From assembly GCA_963678705.1 (NCBI GenBank), contig OY783203.1:4712001-4776000 (forward strand): a DNA stretch of 64,000 nucleotides. The letters run 5' to 3'. Below, piece by piece: positions 45,821 to 58,339 of the stretch. The notes under the pieces were generated by a model. It saw only the letters and a program-made list of their open reading frames with translations, did no database searches and was not told the DNA's origin. Each line of letters begins with the position of its first letter. Within the stretch, counting starts at the first letter, position 1. Position numbers and translations under genes: made by a program. This DNA is from Panorpa germanica. Its lineage: Eukaryota; Arthropoda; Insecta; Mecoptera; Panorpidae.

Positions 45821-46120
45821 GGGACCATCCATAAATTATCCATAAAGCAAATGGGGGGGAGGGGAGGGGTTGTACACAAATTTCGACAAGAGGGGGAGGT
45901 GTGAAAAAAGAAAAGATAATTTATTCCAAAAACCTAAAAGAGACAATAAAATATCACAAAAAAATTATATTATAAAAAATTATATAAAATTTTGAATTAA
46001 AATATTTGACATAATATAGAACATCAATGGTAGCGGCTCTGCAAAATGTGACAATAACGGAAGGGGGGGGGGGGGTGTTAACCACAAAAAAATTGTGTGG
46101 CGTCATTTATAGATAGTCCC
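45821..46120. mobile_element. MITE E, complete, TTA target duplication
   Basis: 300 bp with ends GGGACCATCCATAAATTA and, inverted, GGGACTATCTATAAATGA, flanked by TTA on both sides. It has G-runs on one strand (GGGGGGAGGGGAGGGG) near each end. A 3-bp TTA/TWA duplication would fit PIF/Harbinger, but TA alone cannot be excluded. No coding capacity. Confidence 0.75.
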
Positions 46121-46225
46121 TTATATGCTGGTACTCATTTTAAATGAAAATTGCAATAAACCAACTGCTCAGGTAGAAATTTTTTTTCTCCGTGCAGATT
46201 CACATATCTACAATCTAATTAAAAC

Positions 46226-46479
46226 CACAGTAAACAATTTGGTGAAGTACCCTATTTAGTGACGTTTCTATCACTATTTCACTTCAATTATAGTTCGCAT
46301 CAACTTTATCTTCATTTGTATTCCGACAGGTGGAGTAATTTCGCCATCTGTAGCCGATAAAGTAGACATTTTATATGAAAAAATGTGAGAAACTGAACTA
46401 TAAATGAACTCTTTTATGACAAAAAAATTATGACGCATCTTCAATATGATGTCAAAGTGACTCCAAAATGTTTACTGGG
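46226..46479 (-). mobile_element. MITE A copy, near intact
   Basis: 254 bp with ends CACAGTAAACAATTTGG and AAATGTTTACTGGG. Inverted relative to the copies at 12110 and 17043, and very similar to the latter. The open frame starting at 46430 overlaps its edge and is not a gene. Confidence 0.88.
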
Positions 46480-47596
46480 ACGTAATTTTTTTGGAAAATT
46501 CTTGTCACATACACAATATCCTAGCTTTTATGAATGTATTGATCTTTTTGCAACGCCTGCTAATGAAGTTAACATAATGTTGAACTCACGTAGTCAGCTT
46601 TACAAATTTGCAATAACGTCCTCCTATAAATCTTAACGATCCATATTATATTACCACTTGTCGCGCAAAGATTGGATTTGACCTCAGAAAATGTATATAT
46701 AAACATTTTAAACGTTTTACTACAATACGTAAAATTTTTAACTATCAACTAAATTAAAGTTTTGCTTTACCTGCTTTCGATGTATCGTACTTGGTACATG
46801 TGCAGGCTAGGTACATACATACATACACAGATAGAGCTAATCCTAATTACGCAGCGTTTTATGCTTTGTAATTCCTTTTATAGGATTACTTTATGTTAAA
46901 GGATGGTTTACGTTTACGTTCATGATTTACAAATGATATAAATAACATAAAGCTAGTTGTGAATGCTGTTAGATATTTTAATCATCAATTTATATATTAA
47001 ATATCAATTTAGTATAGCGAATAAGGGCCTCTCACACTAGAACAGACTACTTGGGTCATTTTTCAGTAGGGTGAAGTCGCATAGGAGGAAGTTTCTACTT
47101 TAAAATTTATTAATACAATTTATCAAATCATATCAAATTTAATTGGTTGTGTGTTAACATAAAAATAAATATGAAAATATTATTACAAAGAAAAATATGC
47201 AAAAAAGAAATACAGGAAAATTTAAAGAATTAGAAGAGTAACAGAAAATAGGAATAAAACAGTTTTTTTTTTTAAATGGATATGGTTGAAAGAATGGAAG
47301 CTGTGCAGTGGGAGAACTTAATTAACATATGGACGGAATATACATTTCAAAAGTGGCAAGAAATGTAATAGGAGACATCAGACAAGTGAAAACCCATAAA
47401 AGATACAAGAAAAGGGATGTTGGAATATGAATGATAAGAAAACAACGATGGAAGAGTTTGGAATAAAATGGGACAAACTGGGAAATTATAAAATGTTAAA
47501 ATTATGTATTGTGAAATGTTTGTAAATGTATATATTGATTTAAGTGCTAAAAAAAGCGCACAAAATGTGCCTAAGGCGCACTTAAATTCTCCTCTG
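46480..47596. other. Intergenic DNA with a GCGCAC hairpin
   Basis: No gene. A small palindromic stretch, GCGCAC...GTGCC..GGCGCAC, is at 47556-47581. Purine-rich sequence at 47200-47480 may be another eroded LINE end, but no motif supports it. Confidence 0.35.
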
Positions 47597-47706
47597 CATA
47601 TATGAGGCCACGACACCTCAAAAACTGGCAAAATAGTAATGTCATCGGTTATAAGACTCAGCATCAGAAATAGACCAACGTTAAATAACTTAAATAAATA
47701 AAAAAT
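47597..47706 (+). mobile_element. SINE, 3' end
   Basis: ATATATGAGGCCACGACACC, GTCATCGGTTATAAGACTC and CAACGTTAAATAA followed by an A-rich tail match the 3' third of the SINE at 18154-18424. Confidence 0.78.
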
Positions 47707-48227
47707 GTAGTGTTCAATGTTATAATTTTGGTTTACAAAAAAGAAGAACTAAAAAGTAAACACGAGCTATGTTATTCTACGTAAAAACGAATGAAATTCT
47801 TTTGGTTTCTGGCCGTTATTTGTAAACCCTGGTATACTATTCTCGTATTTTGATCGTTAAATCGAAACAATACATATAATATAACATTGCACAAAAACAG
47901 CTATAAATATTAACCACAAAATCGTGATTTATTTTTAATAAATCAAATGCAGCTGGTTTCAACACCAAAAAACAGCGCTGCGGCGATGCCCATCGATTCC
48001 ATTGTAGATGTACTACTCAATTTTTGTAAAGTAAACAATATCTATTTGCGAAATCAATATTTCTCACAGCACTCATTTAGTTGTAATTCAAATTACGAAA
48101 GATCAGCGGGGATTTATCTTTAATTGTACAAATCTTCTATAGAACCTTCTGTCTCACTCATTTTACTATAAGATGTATAGGAGCAAAAAAGATATAAAAT
48201 TCACCAAACTAGAAATAAGCAACAGAA

Positions 48228-48478
48228 GAAGTGAAAATATAATAGAGGGTTTGTCGAGAGGAGACAAAGAAGACAAGAGAGGACTAGGGAAAATGAAGTG
48301 AGAGGGGTCAAGAGAAGACAAGCAGAAAGTACTTCTGGAAGTAATAAATGGCTAGAATTGTTTAAGTTTAGTTGTAAGTTTCAACATAAGAATGAAATGT
48401 ATTAGGAAATATAATACTGTAGATTGTAAAGCCGAAAGATACACAATTAATATAATAAATAATAATAAAATTCACCAT
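48228..48478 (+). mobile_element. LINE 3' end, copy 2
   Basis: ATAGAGGGTTTGTCGAGAGG followed by purine-rich degenerate coding sequence, then ATTGTAAAGCCGAAAG and an A-rich end. It aligns with 42350-42680. Confidence 0.6.
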
Positions 48479-49280
48479 CGTATCGTAATTTGTTTGTTTA
48501 AAGGGTTTTATAACCTCTTTTGAGCATAAGTCATCGCCGAACTCTCGTAATTTTAACTATATTGTTGACTTACCCCAATTTAGATATAAACTTATACTAT
48601 TTTATGTTGAAAAGGTTTTGATATTACAAAATAAGATATCGACAAGAGGCTTTTTTAATTATTTTAGTTTACAACAGAACTTTGAAATTAAATTTAAGAA
48701 AGTAATTCGAATTAATATAAGATCGCTGCTATAAATTATAAAATGACCCTTATGTATACCTATCATAAGATTCATCATTGTCAATATTAGAAATATCAAA
48801 CGATCCCAACATAATAATTCAGAATAATGTCCTTCAAGACACTTAATTAGAAAACGGTTTGCACTATTGTAAGACGCTATGTTCGCAGTTCCCACACAAA
48901 TTTGCAGGAAGTTGTAAGCGAGCAATATATGTACTTAGACTTACAATAATTGTCATGCGAAAAGCCGTGTTAATATTCGATATTCAACGTAAAGGTATTA
49001 AAACTTAACATTATGCATTTCATAAAACCTTACTTATAAAAAGCAATTGTAAAATACACTCGTTATGTTTTATGTTACTTTATATGCAATATTATGCCAT
49101 ATACGTCAATGGTTATATTATGCCACTTCTTACATTTTTATGACCTGCCATAACTATTGTCAATCACAACTGTTAATATTTCCAGACAAGAACGCCTACG
49201 TGTCTAAGATGAATTCTCAGAGATTAACAATGGTGTTAACTTTAAACTGTAAATGATACTCGACAATCATGTGACTGAAT
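48479..49280. other. Intergenic AT-rich DNA, nothing recognised
   Basis: No coding bias and no repeats matched in the window. Confidence 0.5.
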
Positions 49281-49597
49281 AGTAGTGGCAGCTCCGGATT
49301 AAGATTTTACCGGGCACTAGACAAAATATATAAGCCGTGCATCTATATTGTTAACGAATGAACAACCTGTCTATTCATCTAAGTACACTCTTGCTATTTT
49401 TAAACTAAGCATTATTACACTGGCCTTACAGACATCAGGTACCGCCACACGTTGGTCATGATATCCAACATACAATTTATGATCAATAAATTACAATAAC
49501 TACTTCTCTCTTTTAATCAGTTCACCTCTCCGAAGACTAACGTACTTAGTTTTCTCACGGCACTAACAAATTATAATCCGGACCTGGCTGGTAGTAC
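49281..49597. mobile_element. Possible hAT-like MITE
   Basis: AGTGGCAGCTCCGGATTAAG at the left is mirrored by ATAATCCGGACCTGGCTGG at the right. The inverted core is TCCGGATTA with some further matching (GGGCACTAG against CGGCACTAAC). The interior is non-coding. Confidence 0.4.
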
Positions 49598-49970
49598 CAA
49601 TTTACTGTAATAGTAATTTGATGTAATATTTACTTTTTGTTTTCAGCAGTTTTTATTTTAAAAAAGAAGTTGTTCAATTTTATCATTTTAAAATAGATAG
49701 GAAATTAAATACACCAATGGCTAAGTAAATAGCGGGAGGAGTAAAATACATCCTTTTCAAATATTGACATATCCCTCTTGTAAACTTCTATACTTTTTAA
49801 TTTAATTTTCTGTATGTTATTCAGAGTTCAGTACGAACCTTTTAGATTTAAAACTTGATATTTAGTGTTAAAAAAGGTACAGATTAAACAGAGACTGTCA
49901 AAAACACAAACGACATTTAAAATATTTATCAAAATTGTATTTGAATAAAATTTAATAACTACAAAATATA

Positions 49971-50175
49971 TACGGGGGCACTCAAATATAAACTGGAACA
50001 TTTTAATATAGATTTGTGACTTATAAAAATACAAATGGAGAGCTTAATTTTTTGACGTAGTTTTCTTGAACAGAAAAAAATCCTCCATCCGATAGAAAGG
50101 TTATTGATTCCTTCTTGGATAAAACGCTGCTCGACCGAAGCGTCGTCTTATTATTTACAATCATCGAACAATTAC
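49971..50175 (-). mobile_element. Mariner element, 3' end with C-terminal transposase remnant
   Basis: The terminus TACGGGGGCACTCAAATATA, AACTGGAACATTTT, is a mariner-type inverted repeat. Reading inward on the minus strand, EQRFIQEGINNLSIGWR and VQENYVKK match the C-terminal F...GI..L..RW..C...G.Y.. pattern of mariner transposases. The rest of the transposase is not recognisable. Confidence 0.6.
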
Positions 50176-50488
50176 ACCATTCAGAGCCCATATTATGTGA
50201 AGTTTAATCGTAACACGCAGTAGAGAATTATTATGATTGTTTCACTGCCTTATGACTTTTTTGGACACCAGTGGTAGTTTGCCGTAGTGCAAATGCTAAC
50301 AATAAGTTTGCTTTTGAGTTTCTGTTTCTCCTGTCAATTAATATTCTTAGACCCAGTTCGTCACTGGTTGATTATCGATAGTTTATTTAACGCAGACAGA
50401 GTTTTATCAAATTTGCTGATAATCTTACGAGATTTTGGTGATGGAAACGCTGGAAGGTAAAATAAAAAACTTCGCGAGCTATATATTA

Positions 50489-50630
50489 AGGCCCTCTGCA
50501 GTGTGCCGTGTGTCTTATCTCACTCGTATACATGTTCGTTCTCTCCCTAATAATACAGTTCCATTCTCATTCGGTTCGTGCAGATTGGGGGATAAGGTTT
50601 GCAATCAGACGCATCATGTGCGGAGGACCT
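50489..50630. mobile_element. MITE B, internally deleted copy
   Basis: Flanked by TA on both sides. It starts AGGCCCTCTGCA and ends GCGGAGGACCT, and keeps CACTCGTATACATGTTCGTT, TTCTCATTCGGTTCG and GGATAAGGTTTGCAATCAG. Nearly the whole left half is missing. Confidence 0.78.
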
Positions 50631-50742
50631 TACTTGGCCCATTTAAAAAAAAGAAATTCCTGATAGCTCCATTCATGGTAATGTTCCTTGGTGAGAATAC
50701 AGCTGAAAACAAAGAGTGAGTACTGAGGTAGAAAACGTTTTA

Positions 50743-50884
50743 ATTAGCCTGTAGTAGGCTAGCAAGTATGAAACTTGCACTGCATTACAATTTTCTATAT
50801 GACAAGTAGAAAATGAACCTTTGAATTAGGTTGTAGCAAGCTAGCAAGTGTGAAACTGTATTACAAGGCAATTTTCTACCTGTG
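50743..50884 (+). repeat. Dispersed repeat H, dimeric copy
   Basis: Two tandem units: TTTAATTAGCCTGTAGTAGG, CTAGCAAGTATGAAACTTGC, ACATTTTCTA and then TTGAATTAGGTTGTAGCAAG, CTAGCAAGTGTGAAACTG, with ACAATTTTCTA closing each unit. Class unknown. Confidence 0.72.
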
Positions 50885-51242
50885 CAATGAAAGCACAAAG
50901 TAAGATCCATAGTAAATTAAAATGCAGCACTGGAATGAACAATGGATTCTTATTATAATAGTAGTTACAGCTTAGAAAAATAATGTACTTCTAATATATC
51001 ACAAAAAAAATTTCACGGATGCTGAAATTACCCATAAAAACAATAAAAGAGTAAAACTTGTCAGTCTGGTGCGCTGAACCATTAACTAAATGAGTTATTT
51101 TTTCTGTTTTGTTCACTAACCATTACGATGTGTTTAAATGATGTAAAAGACATTAGAAATTATGACTAGGCATCACAAAGCACATCATTTCAATCATCGC
51201 TAGTACCTAGTACCTAGTACCGTAATAGCCCGATTTTACATA

Positions 51243-51868
51243 ATGGGCTTGTGTCCTATGTCTTAATTTCTATAAAAGTGTACTATATATTGGTAAAGTA
51301 GGTTACTAGAACCTTAAATGTTCAATTATTTTTTAATAACTCCTTAAATGTTAAGAGATATTAACAATTTAAAAAGTCATTTTGCTCTTTAATTATTAAA
51401 GGGATTCAACGTTGTACACATACCAAGTGCATGTGACATCACAATCCTTGTGTAAGGTTACCAATCTTACAGCTCATAAATCTCTGCTATATGTATTTAT
51501 ATATGAAAATATCAAATATTATTTACAGCTATTTCAAGGAACAATCAAATTTCAATATTATGTCTGCCGTAACCGGGTTAAATAAAATAAAAACTTATTA
51601 TTCTTCGACTTGACTTGATTATTTGACTATCAACAGCTACAGAACATTACCACAGCACTGACCTACTCAACAAATAACTGACGTTAAAATGCATTGCACG
51701 TCATACAAATATGGCCGACCATTTCTAGCGCTAAAACTACAATTCAAACTTTTAATTGCTATATCTCCGTCAATATTTAGATATTTAATAAAATAGACAC
51801 ATTTATTAACATCAATTTCAATCAACAATTAAAAAATCGACCACTAAAAAATGAGGACACAAGCCCAT
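51243..51868 (+). mobile_element. MITE C, complete copy
   Basis: 626 bp between TA dinucleotides, with perfect ends ATGGGCTTGTGTCCT and AGGACACAAGCCCAT. Non-coding interior. Copies or pieces are at 4294, 6921, 10673 and 43340. TA duplication and terminal repeats fit a Tc1/mariner-related or similar non-autonomous transposon. Confidence 0.9.
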
Positions 51869-52574
51869 TAGAAATTACTAATTTCCGTGTAAATCTTAGG
51901 GCTCTAAGAGAACTTGGGTAAATTATTACTACAATATTAAAAAACACATTTATAAAATACTAATGTAAAAAGAAATAATACACACTTATATGTATTTACA
52001 TTAATTTTTCATAAAAAAATATTATCTTTTATGTAAAAAAATATTGCCTAAACATTTTGTTCAGTTATGTTGCTTATTGCTATTAGAATCATAAAAAGAT
52101 AAGGTCTATTTGTGTTTCACTATATATCTACGAGTATACCTCGCTTGAGCAGGCAGACGACTTGAGTTAAACGATCATGGTTCATGAAAAGAAGAAGACC
52201 ACTTCAACAAATTGGTGTTCAACAAACACGTGTCAACAAAAAACTAATCATTAATAAATTCAGTTTTAATTTCGTCGAAAGTAGAAATTTGATTATTATA
52301 ACCTAAATGGAAATTATTTAAGATCCTACCTTCGCTCGCTAAGAATTTTACTGGAAACTCTTCTTCTTTTCTCTAAATGCCATATGATTATTTAAAAAGA
52401 AGAAGAATGTTTTTAACCTTTTCGATACAACGGAGTACTTTTGATTGAATATACCTGTATTTTGCGGAGTATTACTAAAGAAAATGTACTAATAGATATT
52501 ACCGTTATATTTCAGTCTGTATTCTTAATCCTTTTACATTTTTTAAGTATTTATTTAGTTAATATTAAGAGATT
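51869..52574. other. Intergenic AT-rich DNA
   Basis: Nothing recognised. Confidence 0.5.
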
Positions 52575-52781
52575 CCCAGTATACAATTTGGTGATGTGTC
52601 ATATTTTGTGACGTTTCTATCACTATTGCACTTCAATTATAGTTCGCATCAACTTTATCTTCAATTGTATTCCGATATGTGGAGTGGTTTCGTCATTTGT
52701 AGTAGATAAAATAAACATTTCATATGAACACTTTCATGACAAAAAATCATACGCATATTCAATATGATGGTAAAGTAACTT
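52575..52781 (-). mobile_element. MITE A copy, eroded
   Basis: CCCAGTATACAATTTGGTGA, ACGTTTCTATCACTATTGCA, TTCGCATCAACTTTATCTTC and ATATTCAATATGATGG align with the copy at 46226, with a deletion near the middle and a lost right end. Confidence 0.8.
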
Positions 52782-52952
52782 CTGACGATTTTCAAAAGCC
52801 TATATTTTCTAAATTAGGCAACTAATGCTTGTTTCAAGGTATGAGATTAATCTTGACCTAATTTAGACAATATAGAAGTTAACGGACGTCAGACAAACAT
52901 TTACAAAATAGGGGTCTTAGCTCTCAGAAATATACTGTTACAAAGTACTTTA

Positions 52953-53479
52953 AGGCCCTCCGCACACGAGGCGACTGGTTGCAAACCTTAGCCCCGAATC
53001 TACCCAAAGCGAATATGATTACAACTTTTGTTAGTGAGAGATCGAAATATAAGATATGAGATAAAACACGAAAAAGGCACACGAGTCGGCTGATTGCAAA
53101 CTAAACGCGAAACGAAGTGTTTAACGAAAACGAGCACGAGCCATGTCGACCCGTGTATCGTGACTCTATAGAATTTTTAACAATGGCAAAACAGGGGATT
53201 CTATTGTGTTTGTGTTTGATTGTATGTATGTATTTAAATACTTTTCGTAAACATCTCTGTTGATGATGTCATCATGAAACCAACAGTGCCCTGCGACCGA
53301 GAAATCTAGTCGCTGAATATTTGCTCAATTAAAATCAGTTTAGTTACGTTCGTGCCGTGTGTTTTATCTCACTCGTAAACACTTTCGTTCTTTTACTAAC
53401 AACACAGTTGTAATGACATTCGGTTCGGGCAGATTCGGGGATAAGGTTTGCAACCAGTCGCGTCGTGTGCTGAGGGCCT
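52953..53479. mobile_element. MITE B, complete copy with >90-bp inverted ends
   Basis: 527 bp between TA dinucleotides. The left end AGGCCCTCCGCACACGAGGC, GACTGGTTGCAAACC and the inverted right end AGGCCCTCAGCACACGACGC, GACTGGTTGCAAACC remain alignable for about 90-100 bp. A second internal inverted segment (GCACACGAGTCGGCTGATTG) suggests a nested or doubled structure. No transposase. Confidence 0.9.
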
Positions 53480-56400
53480 TATTATTCTGGTAGTTTAAAT
53501 AGAAAGTTGACTAACTTGAGATAGCACATATCATATACATACATTTTTCGAATTTTAGATATTGTACTCAAATACTCAAATTCTATAAGAATAGGTTTTT
53601 AGCAGTGGGTCCTCAAACCCATCTTTTTTACCAGATCTGCAGCCCTGGTTTGAACATATACTCGTATATTGTACACGCAGTATGGCATATTTAATAAACT
53701 TTGTCTGACACTTCACATAATACACTGAAATATACCCCATGATGTCTAGTTATAACAACAATCTTCACCGACAGTGTTGATATTCAACAGTTATCGACTA
53801 AATCCGAAATTTCACGAGGATTAACGAATATTTACGAATTTTGTTTAAAGTAATATTCTTTTCCACAAAATACTAAACATCTATATGTTTATGTTTGCGA
53901 CAAAAATTCTATTTACTCAAATAAATGTATGTGTCAATTTATTTGTTTATAATCAGAACAATAGAATGTCGAATACGACGTAACGCGCGGGACCCCTCCT
54001 CCAACTTCCATAAACTAAATACGATGCATCAAACAGTAATGACGCGAATATTACTTCTTCGTAGCAGTTGCGTCGAAAATCGTAAAAGGTATATTACTTC
54101 AGTGTTTTGGTCATTTGAAAAACTAATAACGAGGTAAACTTGAAGTAATTAGTGTGAGACCACAGCCACAGTCTTATTAAAATCAAAGTGTGTTTCAACG
54201 GCGCAATAAACGTTATAACACTCCTATAAAAATTAATGGAAATAACAAAAGATATATTAAAAACGGTCAGAATAAACAGGCACCCTGTATACTGGAGTTT
54301 ACTATAGTCATCGAATACTCTCGGAAATATACGAATTTCAACGAACATAAGTAAGTTTCTCAGTTGGAAATATATTCCTGCAAAGCAACCAGCAAGTTAC
54401 TCAGTTCAGCTTTGGTTGTTCGACTGGTAGCAGGTTTTGTTTTCTGTTAAAGTTATGTTTTTGTTCAAATTTCGTTCGCTTTTTTGTGTTTGTTTCTTTA
54501 TGTTATTATATCTGATTTTAGTTATAAAAAAAAGTGTCAAGTAGTGTTTTATATGGATTATTTTTTTAATGTATTTTTATTATATATATATTATTTTTTA
54601 ATATATGTTTTTAATTCGATCGTCACCCAGCATATAGAGTTTGACGTTTGTCTGACCTCACGACGTGTAGGTTTGTATAACAATTGTTTTTTTTTCATAA
54701 ATTATTGGAGAGTGGGTTCTTTATGAATATGACTCAATAATTATGTCATAACTTGTAATATAAAAATACAACAGTAACAGAACACCGTAAAATACAAATC
54801 ATCATTTTGCATGTAAACAAAGAAGTAATAATCCATACTTACAAAGTAATAATTTATGGATATTTGTATCGATTTCTATAAATTTTAATACGAATATATG
54901 TCTAAAGTATAGCACCAAAATTTAAATTTTAGATCTCGTAATATTCATAATATCAACATTTGTCAGCTGTGCTACGTAGAACCGTCTACGTTAGTAGGCT
55001 AAAATTATCATTTGAACCATATTAAATTCTTCGTTAAATAATGTACTTCAACATATGAACATACTTGACTTACATGTACATAAGAAATTCTTTAAATAAA
55101 TAACATTATTCTTTAAAATTGCAAACCGTTCTAAATAAAACTGCATTGTTGTTTGCCAGTTCAAATTAAATTAATATATATTAGGTGTATACTGTTCTTT
55201 GTTCTTTGGAGTTCAATAACTGTAATTATTCTCTAAGCTTTAACGGTTTATTTTGTAAAGCCTGCAGTTTAGTTTATTTAAAGTTTAGAAGTCATTAAAA
55301 TATGAAACCATTTAATTATAAATTAGGAAAATATAAAAGTTGCGCATTAGAATCGTCTTGTCAGTTACACAAAGTCAAAATTTTGTATTCTATCAATATG
55401 TAATAAATTGTTATACCTGAGTTATTTACTTTATATATACCCACGAGTCACAATTACGTGTTTTTAAGGTTTATTTAACATAAATATGTAATAAATAACA
55501 TCTAGAACTCATAGAAAGTAACTTTTTCGGATTGATATAATCATAAAACTTTATCTTATTATTATTTTTAGATTTACAAAAGAAAACGTTCTTAGACAAA
55601 ACCTAATTAGTTTAGGCGTTTTTTAAACTTAGCTTTCGTTTAAGAAAAACCTTACATGTATTCAAGGTAATATCTATGTTTTGGTTTAACTGATATACAC
55701 ATAATTGTCTTTCTTTTTTGTCATTAACTAAGTATTCTAACTAATCACTAAAATAAATTGCCTTTTATATTGCGCAGTAAATATTTTCCATTAATACGTT
55801 CTTTGTCAAGTCAATAGTTCTTTGTTACAAGTTACGAGTATGTAATTTAAACATTTTATCACTAAATATTCCAAAATGTACATTTGTTGTTCAAGCAAAT
55901 GATTATTATAAAATCGACTTAGTAAATTAGAAAAAAAATTTTGTAAATATTACAGATACTAGTAATTGTAATCCTCAGCTATTTTTCAACGTTGCGTTGG
56001 AAGCATAAATAACATAAATAATAAATGCCGTATTTATTGTCCTGGAACGGTTTTAATTAAAAGCTTTCTTTGTTGAAAAAATATTAGAACCCTTATTTTG
56101 ACTTATAATTTTTAGTGCACTTTAAAACGTCTATTATTTCAAGACGATAGATAATGAAACTTATGAATATTAAAATATTATATATATCGATCGTGTAGTT
56201 CATTAATGAGGCATCTCAGAGTTTTTTTTTTATTTATAAAGATTTTATAATTACATCGATCATGTAGTTGTACATATCTGAATTTACATATTTGCTTTAT
56301 TTATTTATTATATGATGTTGATTAGCTTTGTTATTTTTAGATACTTTTTGTTATTATTATATCATACGTCAGTGATGTTATTGTCTAGTTGTAGTTATAG

Positions 56401-57254
56401 CGTAGTCTCAGAGTATTGAATATTGAGATAACGACAAGAGACAAGTTTATCTGAATTATAACTTTGTTTGATTCAATTTTGAGTTATTTGAGTTCTAAAT
56501 AAGATAGGGAGTACAATTTTACGTATACTCAACAAAAAGTTCGATTTTCGAAGATGTCTCACTTATCAAATAATGTGAGGTTAATTTTATATAAAATTAA
56601 TATAATTAATATTGGCAAATGTGAAATACGTCAACGTTCAGTAGAAGTTAAGTATTCTCAGGGAACTAAGTTGCCTATATTCCTTTTCACTTTATATTAA
56701 TTAAAATAAGACGAGATGACACAGTGGGCAAGTAAATTAGCAATTAGTGTCAGTAAATTAGCAAATTTCATTGGTTGTAATAGAATTGGGCGATTTGTCT
56801 ATTTTACAGAAAAATATTTCTTTCCCCAATCTCATGCTTCTGTTGTATATTCGGTTCTATCTACGTTTTAAATCGGTTTGTTTGCTTTTCTGATATTTAT
56901 TTTTTTACTTATTTGTCGATTATATTCTTATCAAATATTTTAATGTGATTGTTTTTAAATTACGTACAAACCAATATGTAATCAATAAAATATTGTTTGA
57001 CTGTTATTTTGTAAGTAATTACATTACTAAGTTTACTTAAATCGATTCTTGAAATTTGTTCTTTACTGAAATGTAATTTGTATTGATAATTAACTGAAAA
57101 TAATTATACTTAATTAAAAAAAAGTGATTGTCGTACTCATTAAATATGTCTGGATTGGTTTTTAAGAGGTTAATAAATTAAAGTTGATTGATTCTACTAC
57201 GTATGTTCAATTATAAAATTAAAAAATAGGTTTTTTGTTATATTACTTTACTGT
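53480..57254. other. Intergenic AT-rich DNA with one GC-richer patch
   Basis: The patch at 53960-54090 is described in the findings. A SINE-head scrap (GACACAGTGGGCAAG) is at about 56716. No gene is supported across these 3.8 kb. Confidence 0.45.
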
Positions 57255-57320
57255 TTCATGACAAAAAAATCATAAGCATCTTCAATATGATATCAAAGAG
57301 ACTCTAAAATGTGTACTTGA
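57255..57320 (-). mobile_element. MITE A fragment
   Basis: CATGACAAAAAAATCATAAG, CATCTTCAATATGATATCAA and CTAAAATGTGTACTTG match the right end of MITE A. Confidence 0.7.
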
Positions 57321-57869
57321 ATACGTGAGAGGGATAAATTTAACAATTTGGTTCTGTTACTAATATTTTTTTTACTTAATTACGAAAGTAGAGTTAATAA
57401 CTCAACAATATATGCAAATTAATTATGTATAATTCAATTTTATTGACTGCTTTTTATAAATCAGAATTGATATTCTCCTTTACTATAGTTGCCTATTCAA
57501 TTTCTAGTATTAAGTGTAAATAATGACAGAAAAACACATCTTACTGTCTGTCACAGTGACATTTATTACATTGTTCTCGAAGTATTAATCTCTTAAGTTT
57601 TAAAATGTAAACAAGAGCCAACATATTTAGAATGTAGAATTATAACAATTAGAACTGTTATTAAATAACAGTCATTGAATAATTTTATTTACCAATATTT
57701 TTACATAAAAATAACTATAAATAATTGTGAAATATATATTTTTTATTCTTTCTTCAAAAATTCTGTCATATTCACTTAATTAAGTGTTTTTTAGTATAAA
57801 CTTTATTTTTTCAATAAATTTTAAATTTTATTCACCGACGTCCTATTACTAGTTTGACAGTTTTACATC

Positions 57870-58022
57870 GACCACATCGCTGCCTAATAAATGGGAACAT
57901 AATTATTAAAAACTTTCATGAAACTTCCAAATCCAGAACATATAGCACTGGTTCAGGGATCGAACACAAGATACAGCAGTCTGACGTCAAGCATAACTGC
58001 ACTTTACCATTGCGCTGTCTTT
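57870..58022 (-). mobile_element. tRNA-derived SINE, 5' two-thirds
   Basis: The reverse complement shows the head, B-box region (GTGTTCGATCCC), CTGG and TTATTAGGCAG segments of the SINE. It was the source of overlapping open frames at 57854-58151, which are not genes. Confidence 0.78.
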
Positions 58023-58204
58023 TTAACACTACAAGGTTTGGGACAAGCAAGTAACGTCGTTATGTATTTTTCGGAAATATTCTTTTTACAATTATGTAAT
58101 TGTGTTTTTTATGAAGAACAAAATTATATAATTAGTTTTAATCTGAATTAAAGCGAACATAATTGATTAGAATTAGAACTTTGGTCTTTATTATATCATC
58201 GGAA

Positions 58205-58303
58205 TATTACATCGCTGCCTAATAACTTTATGATGATTATATATTGTATAATCATTTAAAGGATACAATAACTAAAGCCAGAAAATGTATCGCTGGTCTG
58301 AGC
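58205..58303 (-). mobile_element. SINE, middle fragment
   Basis: The reverse complement carries CAGCGATACATTTTCTGGCT, TTAGTTATTG and TTATTAGGCAGCGATG. Its proximity to the copy at 57870 in the same orientation suggests insertion near an older copy or a local duplication. Confidence 0.7.
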
Positions 58304-58339
58304 TTTACATAAATATACCCTTGAAATATGTAAATAAAA

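Noticed and set aside
46430-46636. Plus-strand open frame of 68 codons
   Set aside because: Its first part is the end of MITE A and the rest has no coding bias.
57854-58151. Two overlapping plus-strand frames
   Set aside because: They lie over a minus-strand SINE copy.
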